From: Aradus depressus
Taxonomy: Eukaryota; Arthropoda; Insecta; Hemiptera; Aradidae
NCBI GenBank assembly: GCA_963662175.1
Contig: OY759219.1
Location: 48,414,675 to 48,478,674, forward strand
Reading direction: 5' to 3'
DNA: 64,000 nt
The position numbers and the translations under genes were made by a program. Of the stretch, positions 53,771 to 64,000 are shown in pieces. The first letter of the stretch is position 1. Each line of letters opens with the position of its first letter. The notes beneath the pieces are model-generated. The model saw only the letters and a program-made list of their open reading frames with translations. It did not search any database and was not told the DNA's origin.

Positions 53771-55753
53771 TAAGAGAAGCCAACCCTAAAATTCTGATGA
53801 CTGTCGATGTAATGAATGTATCGACATGACATTAAGTATGTATATTCAGACACAATCAAGGCATTGAGTGCGGAAATAAATAAATACATTTAGAGAGGAA
53901 CTAGAAAAACTGCAGTTTATATATTATTCATGACTAGTGGGTAGAGGGGGGGGGGGGGGGGCAAAAAAATTAATTAAGAGTATAAATAAATTGAATGTTA
54001 TTCCTGGATTTATTCATGCCCATGGTTATATTGCTCTCTCTTAAATGAAACATTTAATTTCTAAAAAGGATGAGCGTTTCAAGTGGATTATGGACCTGCT
54101 GCTTGACTATCCTTGTGTTTCCGAGATGAACCTCAGAGCATCTCTTTCTCTTCACATTTACTGCCCCAGCTATATGAAGTATAGGGGAAGTTACGGATTC
54201 GGACAGAAATTAGATTTTCAGTTTTCACTGGAATTTTATGTTTTCCGACCCCTTGAATCCAAATGAAATAAAATGTCTATCTGTAAACTCGATAATTCTA
54301 ATTCTCGATAGAAAGAATGAATCGACAAGAAATGTTATATGTTTACCCAAAACCCTCCAAGGACGACACCTACTTATTTTCAGCCTAACTGGACAAAGTA
54401 AAAAGGGGGGATAAAGAGGTGTCTTAATACTTTTTTTTTAAAATTATATCTGCAATCTATATACAATATATTGTATACACACACATATATATATATATAC
54501 ATATAATAAGCAAATATGTGGTCAAAAAGAAAAATATAACGTCACGAGATCTCTGTGTAGGACTTTATTGGTGACATAGAAAGGAGCGTTGACAACTCGT
54601 CAGAGGGTGACACTAAAACTATATATAATAACTGCAGTTGAAGTAAATGTATTGACACAAAATGAGTATGATAACTTATTAATTTTCGCCGGAATCGGCA
54701 GAAGGGAAGAGGGATTAGAGGATGGGGGAGGGGGGGGGGGGGGGGGGTTCTACTCGAAAATCCTAATAACTGCCGATGTAATGAATTTATCGACTCAGAA
54801 TTTCATGTGTAAATACAAAACCCTACAAAAATGCCCATATCTCGACACAACATTTACTAGATGGTATTTAGCCCGAACGGTCGAATGGTTTTGGATGGTA
54901 AGCGAAAACGTAAATGATTAATTAAAGATTTTCAGGAAAGGGCAAAAAGTAAGGATTATTGAATCATTTCAAAATCTTCTGTTACAATTTAAACTTAAAA
55001 AAAAAAAAGTTTGAAAGTAGAAATCCCAATATCTACAATGAAAGAAACCTCTTAAAAATGAGGCGGTGCTTTCAAAAGAATCTGTTATTATTCCTATTCC
55101 CCCAATCCGTTATTCTTATGCCGGGGAGCTTCAATAAGCTCTAAGGCTCGCCCTTTCTCCTTTTGACCCTTTGCATGTTCCAAAAGATAAAGAAGTTAAA
55201 CCTTCTTCACTAATGGGTTTTACCTTTCTTCTTGAAAAAAGTCCCAACTTCTTTAGGTTAACTTTTGACGAAAGGCTCTATCGATTCGCCTCATAGTGTC
55301 TCCAATTCCTCATAATATTCTCAGAACTTTCTTTCCCTCTTCGTTATAACAATTGGAAAGTTAAACTTTCTATTTTCATTTTAGGTGTCCTCTTTCGAGA
55401 GTAAAGACACTCTCTTCTCCATCTTTTATTAAATATCTCTAACAAAACATAAGCGAAAACTATGATTTTGATTACTTTTTTTTTGACGTGACAACGACTT
55501 ATAATGTGGTAGGCCGGCACCCCATGTTCGAAAACTGCGTTATGTTACTTTCGATAACACGTAACACACGTATTGCGCATGCGCCGAGAGAGAGAACGCT
55601 TCACACTGTCTTCGTTCCGCTAGTAGCTCTCCTGTCTCGAGTCACAGTTATAGGGACCAGAATTAATTCGAATATATGATCGCAATAATTAATAGCTGAC
55701 AAAATCACACATTGAATCGAATTGTTAATTGAACTTCACAAAACATGTAACAA
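53771..55753. other. Intron with dispersed repeat block and poly-G runs
   Basis: G runs of 16 at 53946-53961 and 18 at 54730-54747. The block 54150-54265 (TGAAGTATAGGGGAAGTTAC, TTTTATGTTTTCCGACC) matches 6570-6670 inside the Helitron, so it is a dispersed repeat. CA/TA microsatellite at 54477-54510. At 55575-55605, ATTGCGCATGCGCCGAGAGA is a palindromic GC-box-like site next to no recognised gene. No coding sequence is called. Confidence 0.55.
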
Positions 55754-56798
55754 TTGAGGCCGTAGGTGGAAAAAGGGCACATAGACGTATATGCCCTTTT
55801 TCCAGAGAACACGTTTTTGGCATCCCTGGCAAATGAATAATATTCAGTCCAAGTTTCTAATTGATCCGATGAAAATTGGCTGAGATATCGATTATTTTGT
55901 GATTGAATATTGCATCGATTTTTTTTGTGATAGCTTATCTTATCAGCGTTGCACTTGCACCATTCTTTATTTGCATTCGGCGTACTGAGTGAGTTTTTGT
56001 TATCGTGAAAAAACTTAAATATTTTGTGAATAGGTATGAGTGGAGTGCTTAATAGCAATATTACTGTGTCCAGAAAGGAAGACATGCGAGATCTTTTTTG
56101 TTATCCCAAGAAGGGAAAAATTGCCTGGATCAACACAATCTTTGCTGAGACAGATGGTAAACCAAATGACAGCAATGCAATGGTGCCCCCATCAAACGGT
56201 TTGGAAGAAGACGTGGACTTTTTTTCTGAAGATGACCTTTATGAAGAAGAGGGTGAAGAGTGTGATGATTAAAAACGACTTATGATTTTACGAAAATGAT
56301 TTTACTTCAACGTTTACCTATATTACACCTTTTTTACTTTTGATAACTTGAAAAAATGTACATTTATTTTAACTATTGCCTGCCTCATATGTTTTTGAAA
56401 AAAAAAGTTCATACGCACACACAAACATGAGCAGATATATATATGTATGTATGTACTTCAACTGTCTTTCTTTTAAATTTTCAAAACTTCGTTAATAAAG
56501 TTCATTGTAATGATATACCTATTGGTGATTTTTTAAATCTAAAAATGATCTAAAACTGTTCCCCGGAAGAAGGGCACATAAAGTGCTCTCATTATTTTGC
56601 TTATATAATTTTTTCATGCAACATTATAGTATTTCTAGAGATTCCTCTGGTTATAGGATAAGTTGCGACATAAGAATAAAAATCTGGGAATTGATATGCG
56701 GTAAAAATCAACGTGTTACACCAATGAGAAAAACTCAAATGCTGATATCTCTAAACAGGTTTTTCCGTTATGTGCCCTTTTTCCACCTACCGCCTCAA
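55754..56798 (+). mobile_element. Unclassified TIR DNA transposon, about 1,045 bp
   Basis: Inverted ends of about 30 bp: TTGAGGCCGTAGGTGGAAAA followed by AGGGCACATA, and the complement at the right. The interior has one short coding end (56036-56272) and a polyadenylation signal AATAAAG at 56494. The target duplication is unclear (AAT or ATTA). I cannot assign the superfamily. Confidence 0.7.
56036..56272 (+). pseudogene. Transposase C-terminal fragment, family unknown
   Basis: 78 codons: TVSRKEDMRDLFCYPKKGKI, then WINTIFAETD, ending in an acidic tail (DVDFFSEDDLYEEEGEECDD). Preceded by TTGTGAATAG/GT, so it may start after a splice site and not at its ATG. A K..DL..L...I....... pattern plus acid tail is common at the end of several DDE transposases. 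It is enclosed by the TIRs, so I infer a remnant transposase. Confidence 0.45.
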
Positions 56799-57976
56799 TT
56801 ATATTATTGTCCTACATGATGTATAAATGTGAAAATAGCATTGATTTAAATGAATAAATTGTTCACCATTCTAAAAATATTTCATCTATGAATTTGAAAA
56901 TAATATTTTTATCGAATAAACTCTTTATAAAAATTGTAAACCAAATTTTCATTTTTTGAAAACTATTATGCTTATGAATGTTTTCTTTCTATATTGTTTT
57001 TAAATTGTTTCAAGGTTCAAAAATTGTATTGAAATGATTTGATATTTGATTCTTGACACTTTCGCTATCTCGCAACTCAGACGTTGTCACGCTCATTTCG
57101 CCAAGCATCGGAGTTGCACGCACCCGATTTTTTCTCTTTAAATTATTTTGATAATGTCCAAACAAAGGAACATAAAATGTTGACAGGAGGAGGTTGAACA
57201 AAATATGGTGCCGCTTGGAGTTATAATATTTGGGAGGAGCCCCCGGTCCGGGGACCGCACCAACATTACATCGACCGCCGCATGGTCCGTCATTTGTCTC
57301 CCGTGAAAAATCCTCTTTGGAGAATGGACTGAATACAAAGGAAGCTTCGGCGTGACATCTCCACTGAGAGGGCGCCACACAGCTCATCAATATTCCCGCC
57401 AATAGCCTCGTTTTATTTTATTTTTCAATTTATTTTTACATTTAATTAATTTCCGATATGATTCATTTTTCCCGACAGGACTAAAGTTAATCCCGAATAA
57501 CAAAACCTGGATGTAACGGAAACGTGATGCGATTTTATATATATTCGGTACTTGACTAAGGGGTTCCTAGTTAGAGAACTGTTTGTTGACGTGTATTGTT
57601 GTTTTATATCGTTAGCGATTTGACAGGCACAGTAACCCCTTCTCATTAAGGAAATACCGAAATCTATGTTCTAAACATATTTCGTTTCTGCTAGATGGAA
57701 ATGAAACAATCGTCAACGCGGTCAAAAAATGTAACTGAAGTTAATTGACTTACATAAGGGGCATTACATCGGCAGTCATTAGGGTTTATGGGTTGAGCAG
57801 AAAAACGCATAAGTACATATTCACAAACTCACAAAAAAAATTTTCCCCCATTTTTGGAATCAGGGGGTTAGAAAACATGAGATTCCAGTGAAAACTTAAC
57901 ATCGAGTTTCTGAAGGATTACAGAACTTCTCGGAACTTTGTTTAGCTTTTGTATTGTCTAATTCCGTAAAAATATG
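56799..57976. other. Intron, nothing firmly assigned
   Basis: The minus strand is open for 130 codons at 57402-57010, with GC-rich parts (GTCCCCGGACCGGGGGCTCC, a 7-bp hairpin). I do not recognise the product. The rest is AT-rich. Confidence 0.4.
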
Positions 57977-57978
57977 TA

Positions 57979-58805
57979 CAGTAAAAGTTCCTTATTCGCG
58001 GGTGAAAAAATTGCAACCCAGTTCCTGTATTCGCGGCTAAAAATTTCTTTATTCGCGGACGCAATCGGTGAATAGAAAAGGATTCGGTGTCGTTTATTAA
58101 CGTATCGGCATCCTTTGAGTACTGCTGGTACGTGCCGAGGCAGACACATTGACATCATGCTGGAAAAAACTGTGGCCTGTTTTGACTGTCGGAAATGATG
58201 AAGAATCCGAGCAAATTCAAACTTTAACTGACAATGTTGTTCAAGTTACAAATGGAATAGGACGAGATGGCTTCGAACAGATAGAATCAAGTGACATTCA
58301 GGAGTTGCTTGATTCGCAGGATGACTTGACCGAAACCGACTTGGAGGAAATGTTAACTCCACATTCCACTGAAGAAGAGCCTTCAACGAGCACTGAAAAG
58401 GTGACCTTTAACTTGAAAAATCTGAGTGAAGGTTTACGTATGGCAAATGAACTTTGTGATTTCTTCATGAAAATTGATCCATCTATGGAAAGGAGCCTTA
58501 TTTTTCAAAGACAAATTATTAATGCTACAGCTCAATATCAATCTGAATTTAAAGACCTTTTAAAAGCGGCAAACCAAGAAAAAATTACTAAATTCTTTAA
58601 ACCCTTGCCTAAAGCTGACTAACGATTGATTTTAATTGCGAATTTCTCAATAAATTGGTTTTATTTTGATACATATTGGTTTTATTTTGGAACCTTGGAA
58701 CGTATCCCCTATGATTCCATACTAATTACCATTCCATTATCCACGGTTTCTTAATTCGCGGCATATTTACGGAACATATACCCCGCGAATAAAGAGCTTT
58801 TACTG
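57979..58805 (+). mobile_element. Tigger/pogo deletion derivative, 827 bp
   Basis: Ends CAGTAAAAGTTCCTTATTCG and the complement of CAGTAAAAGCTCTTTATTCG, flanked by TA on both sides (57977-57978 and 58806-58807). ATTCGCGG units repeat near both ends, possible transposase-binding sites. The interior retains the 3' end of a transposase gene. Confidence 0.88.
58149..58622 (+). pseudogene. Tigger-type transposase C-terminal part
   Basis: 157 codons. It opens with SCWKKLWP, the motif just after the DDE domain in Tigger transposases. Acidic and Ser/Thr-rich segments follow (ESSDIQELLDSQDDLTETD), then a helical part with LCDFFMKIDPSM and EKITKFFKPL at the end. The N-terminal HTH domains and the DDE catalytic core have been deleted, so it cannot act as a transposase. 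Confidence 0.75.
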
Positions 58806-58997
58806 TACATGGACGAAGTTGAAAAGTGAACTTTAGTGGAATTAGACAATATAATAGTTGAAACTAGTTCTTGGTTTTTGTTTATCTTTCTTAGGATAAT
58901 GTCCATCAGTACGGCGATTGTGATCTATGATCACCAGAAAACTCAAAATACATCAGTTTCAAAATATAATAGTTAGCTGTTATGACTGATTCCCTGG

Positions 58998-59101
58998 TCA
59001 CAAGGTCATATCGTCAGTTTGGTGGACATGAGCCCGACACTACTACGGTAGCCCTAAGTTACAGAGCAAGCACGCATACCATTCAGCTACCGGTGCCCTC
59101 C
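58998..59101 (-). mobile_element. SINE family 1 fragment with internal deletion
   Basis: CAAGGTCATATCG, TGGTGGACATGAGCCCGACA (tail side) is joined directly to AGCAAGCACGCATACCATTC and GCTACCGGTGCCC (head side). The middle of the SINE is missing. Confidence 0.75.
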
Positions 59102-60424
59102 AGACTCTCTTGTATTAAAAAAATAATAAAATACATTTTCTTTTTCTGTACTCAAAAGAATAATAAATAAAATGTTCGTATAGATAATATAGGTACATGT
59201 TTTGTGTGTTGCAGGTTTTGTTTAGTTTTTGGGGAGTGCCAACGATGTGGAATGAAACAAATTTCGTTAATTAAATGGCACACTTTGATCTGGGATGTTA
59301 TAGCAGACATACAAAGGACTGCCAGAGTTTCTAATTGAATTATGAAGCTTCAATAAGGGAAGACGGAGCAGGTAAATAGACACCAACGGGAGTCTTCTGT
59401 CTTTCAATGGGAGTTCCTCAGGAAAACATCCCAGATTTATGTGGAACACTGTTTGGGGACTTTGGAAAAATACTTTGGTCATCCGCGATGACTGGTTATG
59501 GACATCCCCTACCCAAATTTATTAAGTTTTCGCTTTCCCTCCAAAACTACTATTAAACGCTTTCCCGCTAAAACCACAAATTTTGAATGAAATTTGCAAA
59601 TAATTAAATGATCAATGATTTTAAGGTATAGAAAGTTTAATGTAATGATTGTTCCTGTTCTCAAAAATTTAAGCAGGAGCAGCCCCCCCCCCCCATCTCC
59701 CAGCCTCACATTTGGCTTTCACATTTGAATCAATAAATCATAAACTGTTTGCACATAACTCTTTAAAGCGTCATTGCTCACACACCAGGCTTTATTTTAT
59801 TCCCTAATGAATATTGAATAAAATAAAAATAAATAGAATAACATCCGTTGAGTATTTAACGCATAGAAACGAGAGTATGAATGAAAATGTCCAAATTGGG
59901 TGTTTTACCAACATTCGACCTACATTATACATATAAGCATTGTGAGTCATAGCGTTATCATAGCATCAAATGAAGTCATAAAAATCAAAAAGCAAGCCAT
60001 AACATTGAAATATAAATTATTTTTTGACGATTTTTATAGGTACTTCGTTTTTCTATCTGAAGATATGTAAATCTTTCCATCATTTATTTATTTAAGTAAA
60101 GTCAATTTCCTGAGATGAGGGGTTCCAACATCATCTCACTCAGCTCTGAAGCTGCCTTTGACGTCTCCCTGAATGCACTTAAATTGAATATTTTCCATAG
60201 AATTGGCCCTTCACATGAAACCAACTTGAACTCACCTACCAGACGCACCCTAACTAGACCCACAGTGAACAATATACACATATTAGGCTTTTCACTCAGA
60301 AACGGGAATTTAATAGGTTACGCAAAATATAAATAGATCTTAATTTGTTTAGGAGACTAGTCGTGACCAGTCACGCGAATGACCTGTAGCGCTATATCTG
60401 GGTTGGACAAGAGTGGGTACCTAC
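59102..60424. other. Intron, nothing assigned
   Basis: AT-rich. There is a C run at 59682-59694. The element-like GTGACCAGTCAC at 60363 is also in the exon at 60450, a small local duplication. No gene is recognised. Confidence 0.5.
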
Positions 60425-60591
60425 CAGGAGGTGCGGAGGCTGTAGCCGTGACCAGTCACAGGTCTGTAACAGTTAGTTACAGGAGTGATGTCTAGGGCCA
60501 GGTCCTGGGCGCGGCCCGTCAGCAGGGCGTGATCCTCCTCCGACATCTCAGCAGGTAGCGGACTTGGCGTCATCTCGTCCCCGATCAAACA
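60425..60591 (-). CDS. Host gene exon, most upstream one visible
   Basis: This 167-bp exon has acceptor TTTGTATAG at 60592-60600 and donor CTG/GTAGGT at 60425/60424. Read from phase 0 it gives CLIGDEMTPSPLPAEMSEED, HALLTGRAQDLALDITPVTN and CYRPVTGHGYSLRTS, and it ends with TG, completed to Cys by the next exon. CYRP....YSLR followed by ELKKAE..LRRAAEEL fits the WY..D....P.Y.L ... L..AA pattern of NWD1/TTC41-type proteins. This is the least certain of the five exons because its first half matches nothing I know. Confidence 0.65.
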
Positions 60592-61303
60592 CTATACAAA
60601 CATGAACACATCTTCGATAAAATATTCAGTTTTCAACTCATTAGAAACTTTAAAAAAAAATACCTACTCATCCTTAAACAATATGGAAAACTAATTTAAA
60701 AAAAAAACTTATTTGGTTTCGGATTAGGAAAAGAAAAATATTTCTTTTATATTTCTTATTATTATTTTGACAAGCTTAAATATACAATTTTGAGATATCT
60801 TAAAAAAAAATAACAATTTTTATCTATATAACATGAAATACTATTATTTTGTAAATTGGTTGCATTGTTGATTATATTGTTTGGATGGTTTAGCAACGGG
60901 AAGCGGCCATCTTGTGTGGAAAGTAGCTCCATCTTTGTAACGCAGCTTGAATCTCAAAAAACTAATAGAGCTAGCAAAAACTGGGAATTGTTCCAACTAG
61001 GTACCAAACTCACCTCTCTTAACAATAATAAGATATTTTTATTTTTCGATATAAATATCAGAATATTGTTTTTATTGTTATACATTTTTTTATTTATTTT
61101 ATTTTCAACTTGTTTTCTCTCTTATTACATACCTACTTCGATATTATTTTATATGGACATTTTTTCATCTATTTATTATATGTACATACGATGTACACTA
61201 TTATGAATACTATTTATTAGTTTATTTGAATGTCATGTTATTACATTTATTTGTGTATGTTTGTGAATTTCAATGGTCTTATGCCGTCCCCCCACTACTC
61301 AGT
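60592..61303. other. Intron, nothing assigned
   Basis: AT-rich DNA between the host exon and the piggyBac derivative. Nothing recognised. Confidence 0.5.
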
Positions 61304-61307
61304 TTAA

Positions 61308-62957
61308 CCCTTATATCTACGGATGGGTCCAGCCAGACCCATTTCAAAAACACTTATTAAAAAAAGTATTAAATTTTTCACAGAATGAGATGAAACTTCA
61401 TGATATCCTCAACGAGAATGTTGGGAACAGGTTCCCAAAAAGAAACTTCGAAAAAATAATTTTTGTCGAATTTCTGTGAAATTTTGTACATCACAACTTC
61501 TGGTCTACGGATGGGTCTGTACAGACCCATGTATATATATTTCTACCTTATCTTTATTGTCAATCCAGGGTATTTCATAAATAGATTATTTCACTTTAGT
61601 TTACAACTAACAATGATTCTAGTAAGTCGTAGAATTGTAGTTTGTGTTATTTTCTATAAAAATTAATTTTTGTTGATAAAATGAGTGAAGATTTTGAAAA
61701 TGTTCCTCATTATACACTGAGTCGGTAAGTTTTTCCTCTATATTACTTACTTCATTGTTTAGCACTAATTACTTATATTACTGTACCGCAACGATAGATG
61801 TATACGTGTTGGGGAAGCCACCAAACAAATGAAAATTTCTGAGCTTCTTGTATTTTTCAGTGCTTTGATACAAAATTCTGGTTGTGGTCTTTTTCTTACG
61901 ATTTGCCTTGCTGATTACTTTTGTCTTATTCGTTCAAATATACTGTTTTAGCATGAAGGAGGAAGAAAGGGAGGCATATTATTGTCGAATTGGTGACTTT
62001 TTGTCAAGAAACAACGAAGATTCAGATAAGGGGATGCATGTGCTTCGGATGCGTTGAAAGAGAAGCTGATGAAGAAGATAATAGTGACTATGAAGAGGAA
62101 CTGGCTGAGCTAAAGAATGGTGTTGTCACAACAAGAACAAGATCATAGTAAATATTTTGTGTCTTGAGATGAAACCAGATGGATTAAAATACCACCTTCA
62201 TCAACTCGGGTACAAATCCACAACATTATACGTCAAACTGGTGGAACTATCAAAAGTTCCATAGGAAGAAATCCACTAGATATGTTGAAATCAATTATCA
62301 CTGTGGACGTGGTTGTAATCATTATGCGAGAAACAAACAGAAAGGTGCTAGAAGCCACCGAAAGATAAACAATCTAAATTGTACAAAAGTGTAACAGGAA
62401 AAGAGCTATATGCATATTTTGGATTGCTACTGGCCGCCAGGGTAAACCACTGCAATGCACAGCACACCAAAGAGATATCGAAAACGAATGCTCTCCCAGT
62501 GTTTAGAGCCACAATGGCTATTCGGCATCTCTGGGCCATTAGCCGTTTTATTAGGTTTGACGAACAGGGAACTATAATGCAAAGACAAGCGACCGATAAA
62601 GCCGCCCCAACATTCTAAGCAATTTCAGAAATGCTTCAAGTGTATTAGCAGTGAAGGGGAAAATAGTTAATAAAGTTTTGTTTTAAGTTCTGTTTTTTAA
62701 GTAATCTTTTGTTTAATAGAAAAGCATAATTTAAAAAAAAGAAAAGTTTTTGCATTTTTTATATAAAAATTATTGAATAATTAATTAATAAATAAGTAAT
62801 ATCATTATAATTAATTAAACGTTACTTTAGTTGCATTTCATTGAGTGAAGCTTTATTCCTTCCTTTTAGTGTGTCATTTGTACAAAAAAACATGTATGGG
62901 TCTGGCTGGACCCATCCGTAGACTGACGTATCATTGAATGGTCCGTAGACGTGAGGG
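61308..62957 (+). mobile_element. piggyBac derivative, 1,650 bp, TTAA ends
   Basis: CCCTTATATCTACGGATGG at the left and the complement of CCCTCACGTCTACGGACC at the right, each flanked by TTAA (61304-61307, 62958-62961), the piggyBac signature. Subterminal palindromes: ATGGGTC-CAGCCA-GACCCAT near 61325, ATGGGTCTGTACAGACCCAT (perfect) near 61511, and ATGGGTCTGGCTGGACCCAT near 62895. About half a transposase gene is left. Confidence 0.9.
61681..62618 (+). pseudogene. piggyBac-like transposase, N-terminal half, broken
   Basis: ATG at 61681 gives MSEDFENVPHYTLSR before a good donor GTAAGT (about 61726). After an intron with acceptor TGTTTTAG near 61952, acidic sequence follows (ADEEDNSDYEEELAELKNG in the best frame). 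Next come IHNIIRQTGGTIKSSIGRNP and then, in another frame, ELYAYFGLLLAARVN and WAISRFIRFDEQG...DKAAPTF. This is the start of the DDE domain of piggyBac transposases (E...FG.LL....N ... R...I.R..RFD). Stops and frame changes occur, and the catalytic Asp residues are deleted. Confidence 0.78.
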
Positions 62958-62979
62958 TTAATCCCTTGCAGCTCTTCAC

Positions 62980-64000
62980 TAGGGTTTATTCGATATAACC
63001 TCGTTATCGATATGATACCGATAAAGCCGTATCGAAAGAAAGTATCGATAACAATAAAAATATCGGACAACTTTATCGATATTAGGTGATATCGATAACA
63101 TTCGATATCTGAAGTGTCAATTAAGAATCCATAGAAATAAGGTTTAATTAGAATTCCGTCAAGTTAAAAAAAAAATGTATTATTAGTTACGTAGGTAACT
63201 TAGGTTTTAAAATAGTGTTACATTAGGTATGTAAATAGAAAAAATATTTAAAGAAAGAAAATTATTTAAAAATTATTAAGAAATGACTGCTGTATTCCAC
63301 TCGCTCTCCTCAGCACTTTGCAAAACTAGCAACTTTTCAAGCAACTTTCCTGAAAGTCTATTTCTTGCCTCTCTTATTGTACCACCTGCTTTGGAGAATA
63401 ACCTTTCGCAGGGAACAGAGGTGGCCATGTTGACCAAGTAAGTCCTGGCTTCTCTGTACAGTCCTGGGAACACCTTCTTCATGTCCTCCCAAGTTTCTAG
63501 AGGGTTAGTAATCAAAGGGGTCACACAATTATTTAAATAGATGGACAATTCATCGCGTATAGTGTATGAGGAGTATTTTTGTTTCCTCGTACTCTTTTCA
63601 TGAGCTAGACGTTTATGCTGTGCCCAGAAATCGAAGGAATCGTCATTATTGAGTGACTCAACGTCCGAAGATGAGTCAGTTTGCGGATCATTAATCAGTA
63701 AAGATGTAATTTTTGTTTGGGCTTTTGCCACATTCTGTGGGTCTTTCAAATGTAAAGCTTTAAAGCGAGGGTCCAATATTGTAGTCAGAGCTAGTCTAGA
63801 CACTTGTTCACACAGCCCAAATCTAGCTTTTGTATCTTTCAAAATGCCATCTTGCATATTTCTAATTATCTCATTGTCACTAGTGAATGATTTCACTTTG
63901 CCTTTTAAGCAATTCAATATTGGAATGATTTTTATTATTCTTCACTCTCTTCTCTTGGTATCCAACTTTTCATTCGATATTCGATTTGATATCATGACTG
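62980..64000 (-). mobile_element. hAT element, 3' end with TATCGATA-rich border
   Basis: The element starts at about 62982 with TAGGGTTTATTCGATATAAC and continues past the window edge, where CATTCGATATTCGATTTGAT may be part of the other end region. The border 62990-63115 contains four exact TATCGATA sites plus related ones. The transposase end lies at 63276-63917. Confidence 0.7.
63276..63917 (-). CDS. hAT transposase (ZBED-like), C-terminal 213 residues
   Basis: An open frame reaching the stop at 63276. The C-terminal half is the hAT dimerisation domain: NPLETWEDMKKVFPGLYREA, then YLVNMATSVPCERLFSKAGG and REARNRLSGKLLEKLLVLQS. PCERLFS.AG.....R.RL is the conserved core. The N-terminal part (LTTILDPRFKALHLKDP) belongs to the RNase-H-like fold region. 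Upstream of 63917 the frame is interrupted, by an intron or by damage, and the gene leaves the window. No internal stop is seen, so the copy may be fairly young. Confidence 0.85.
   Translation of the reverse strand: MNCLKGKVKSFTSDNEIIRNMQDGILKDTKARFGLCEQVSRLALTTILDPRFKALHLKDPQNVAKAQTKITSLLINDPQTDSSSDVESLNNDDSFDFWAQHKRLAHEKSTRKQKYSSYTIRDELSIYLNNCVTPLITNPLETWEDMKKVFPGLYREARTYLVNMATSVPCERLFSKAGGTIREARNRLSGKLLEKLLVLQSAEESEWNTAVIS

Noticed and set aside
57010..57402. 130-codon minus-strand frame as host exon
   Set aside because: No recognisable domain and no convincing splice sites.

Overview
This 64 kb window looks like a piece of an insect or related arthropod nuclear genome. The evidence is AT-rich DNA with very long introns, tRNA-derived SINEs whose tails carry CCTAA units (the insect telomere motif), and a transposon set typical of arthropods: Helitron, hAT, piggyBac, pogo/Tigger, PIF/Harbinger-like MITE, Jockey- and R1-type LINEs, Ty3/gypsy, copia and Maverick/Polinton. 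I cannot name the species. A hemipteran would fit, but that is a guess.

One host gene can be followed across the window on the minus strand. Five short GC-rich exons (60591-60425, 46680-46553, 11942-11816, 10840-10681, 1805-1540) have canonical AG/GT borders and fully compatible codon phases. Together they encode the segment leading into, and including, a P-loop (GPHGSGKT) of a STAND-type NTPase resembling the NWD1/TTC41/TEP1 group. The introns are about 13.7, 34.6, 1.0 and 8.9 kb, and nearly everything else in the window is repeat DNA lying inside them. The last visible exon is followed by two decayed tandem copies of its own 3' end.

Layout: 0.8-1.5 kb minisatellite and exon-tail duplication; 2.6-9.8 kb SINEs, a 90-bp satellite and Helitrons; 10.7-11.9 kb two host exons; 12.1-17 kb a pogo-like MITE and a broken Jockey-type LINE; 18.2-20.1 kb Helitrons and minisatellite; 20.6-22.1 kb a SINE and a hAT MITE that splits a coding-like stretch; 22.1-44.0 kb a nested set of insertions. 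In that nest a SINE with a 15-bp target duplication holds a Harbinger-like MITE and a Maverick (22167-43158) with exact AG...CT ends and a 6-bp target duplication GAGGTC. The left terminal repeat of the Maverick is itself split by a 5.5 kb R1-type LINE with a perfect 15-bp target duplication and a 52-nt tail.

The Maverick genes all read leftward: a small PPPY protein, zinc-finger protein-primed DNA polymerase B, packaging ATPase, a conserved Maverick protein, integrase, a virion-protein remnant, cysteine protease, major capsid protein and another conserved Maverick protein. A 120-bp TATA-box promoter occurs twice, once ahead of the polymerase and once ahead of the last gene. Integrase and one other gene are open; polymerase, capsid, protease and ATPase carry stops, frame changes or truncation.

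To the right lie a copia remnant, a 584-bp Tigger derivative, a host exon, a piggyBac transposase fragment, an I-type LINE end, a complete SINE, a 1,890-bp hAT element holding opposed arrays of tRNA-like T-arm repeats, an unclassified TIR element, a second Tigger derivative, a piggyBac derivative with TTAA ends, and the end of a hAT transposase gene running off the window.
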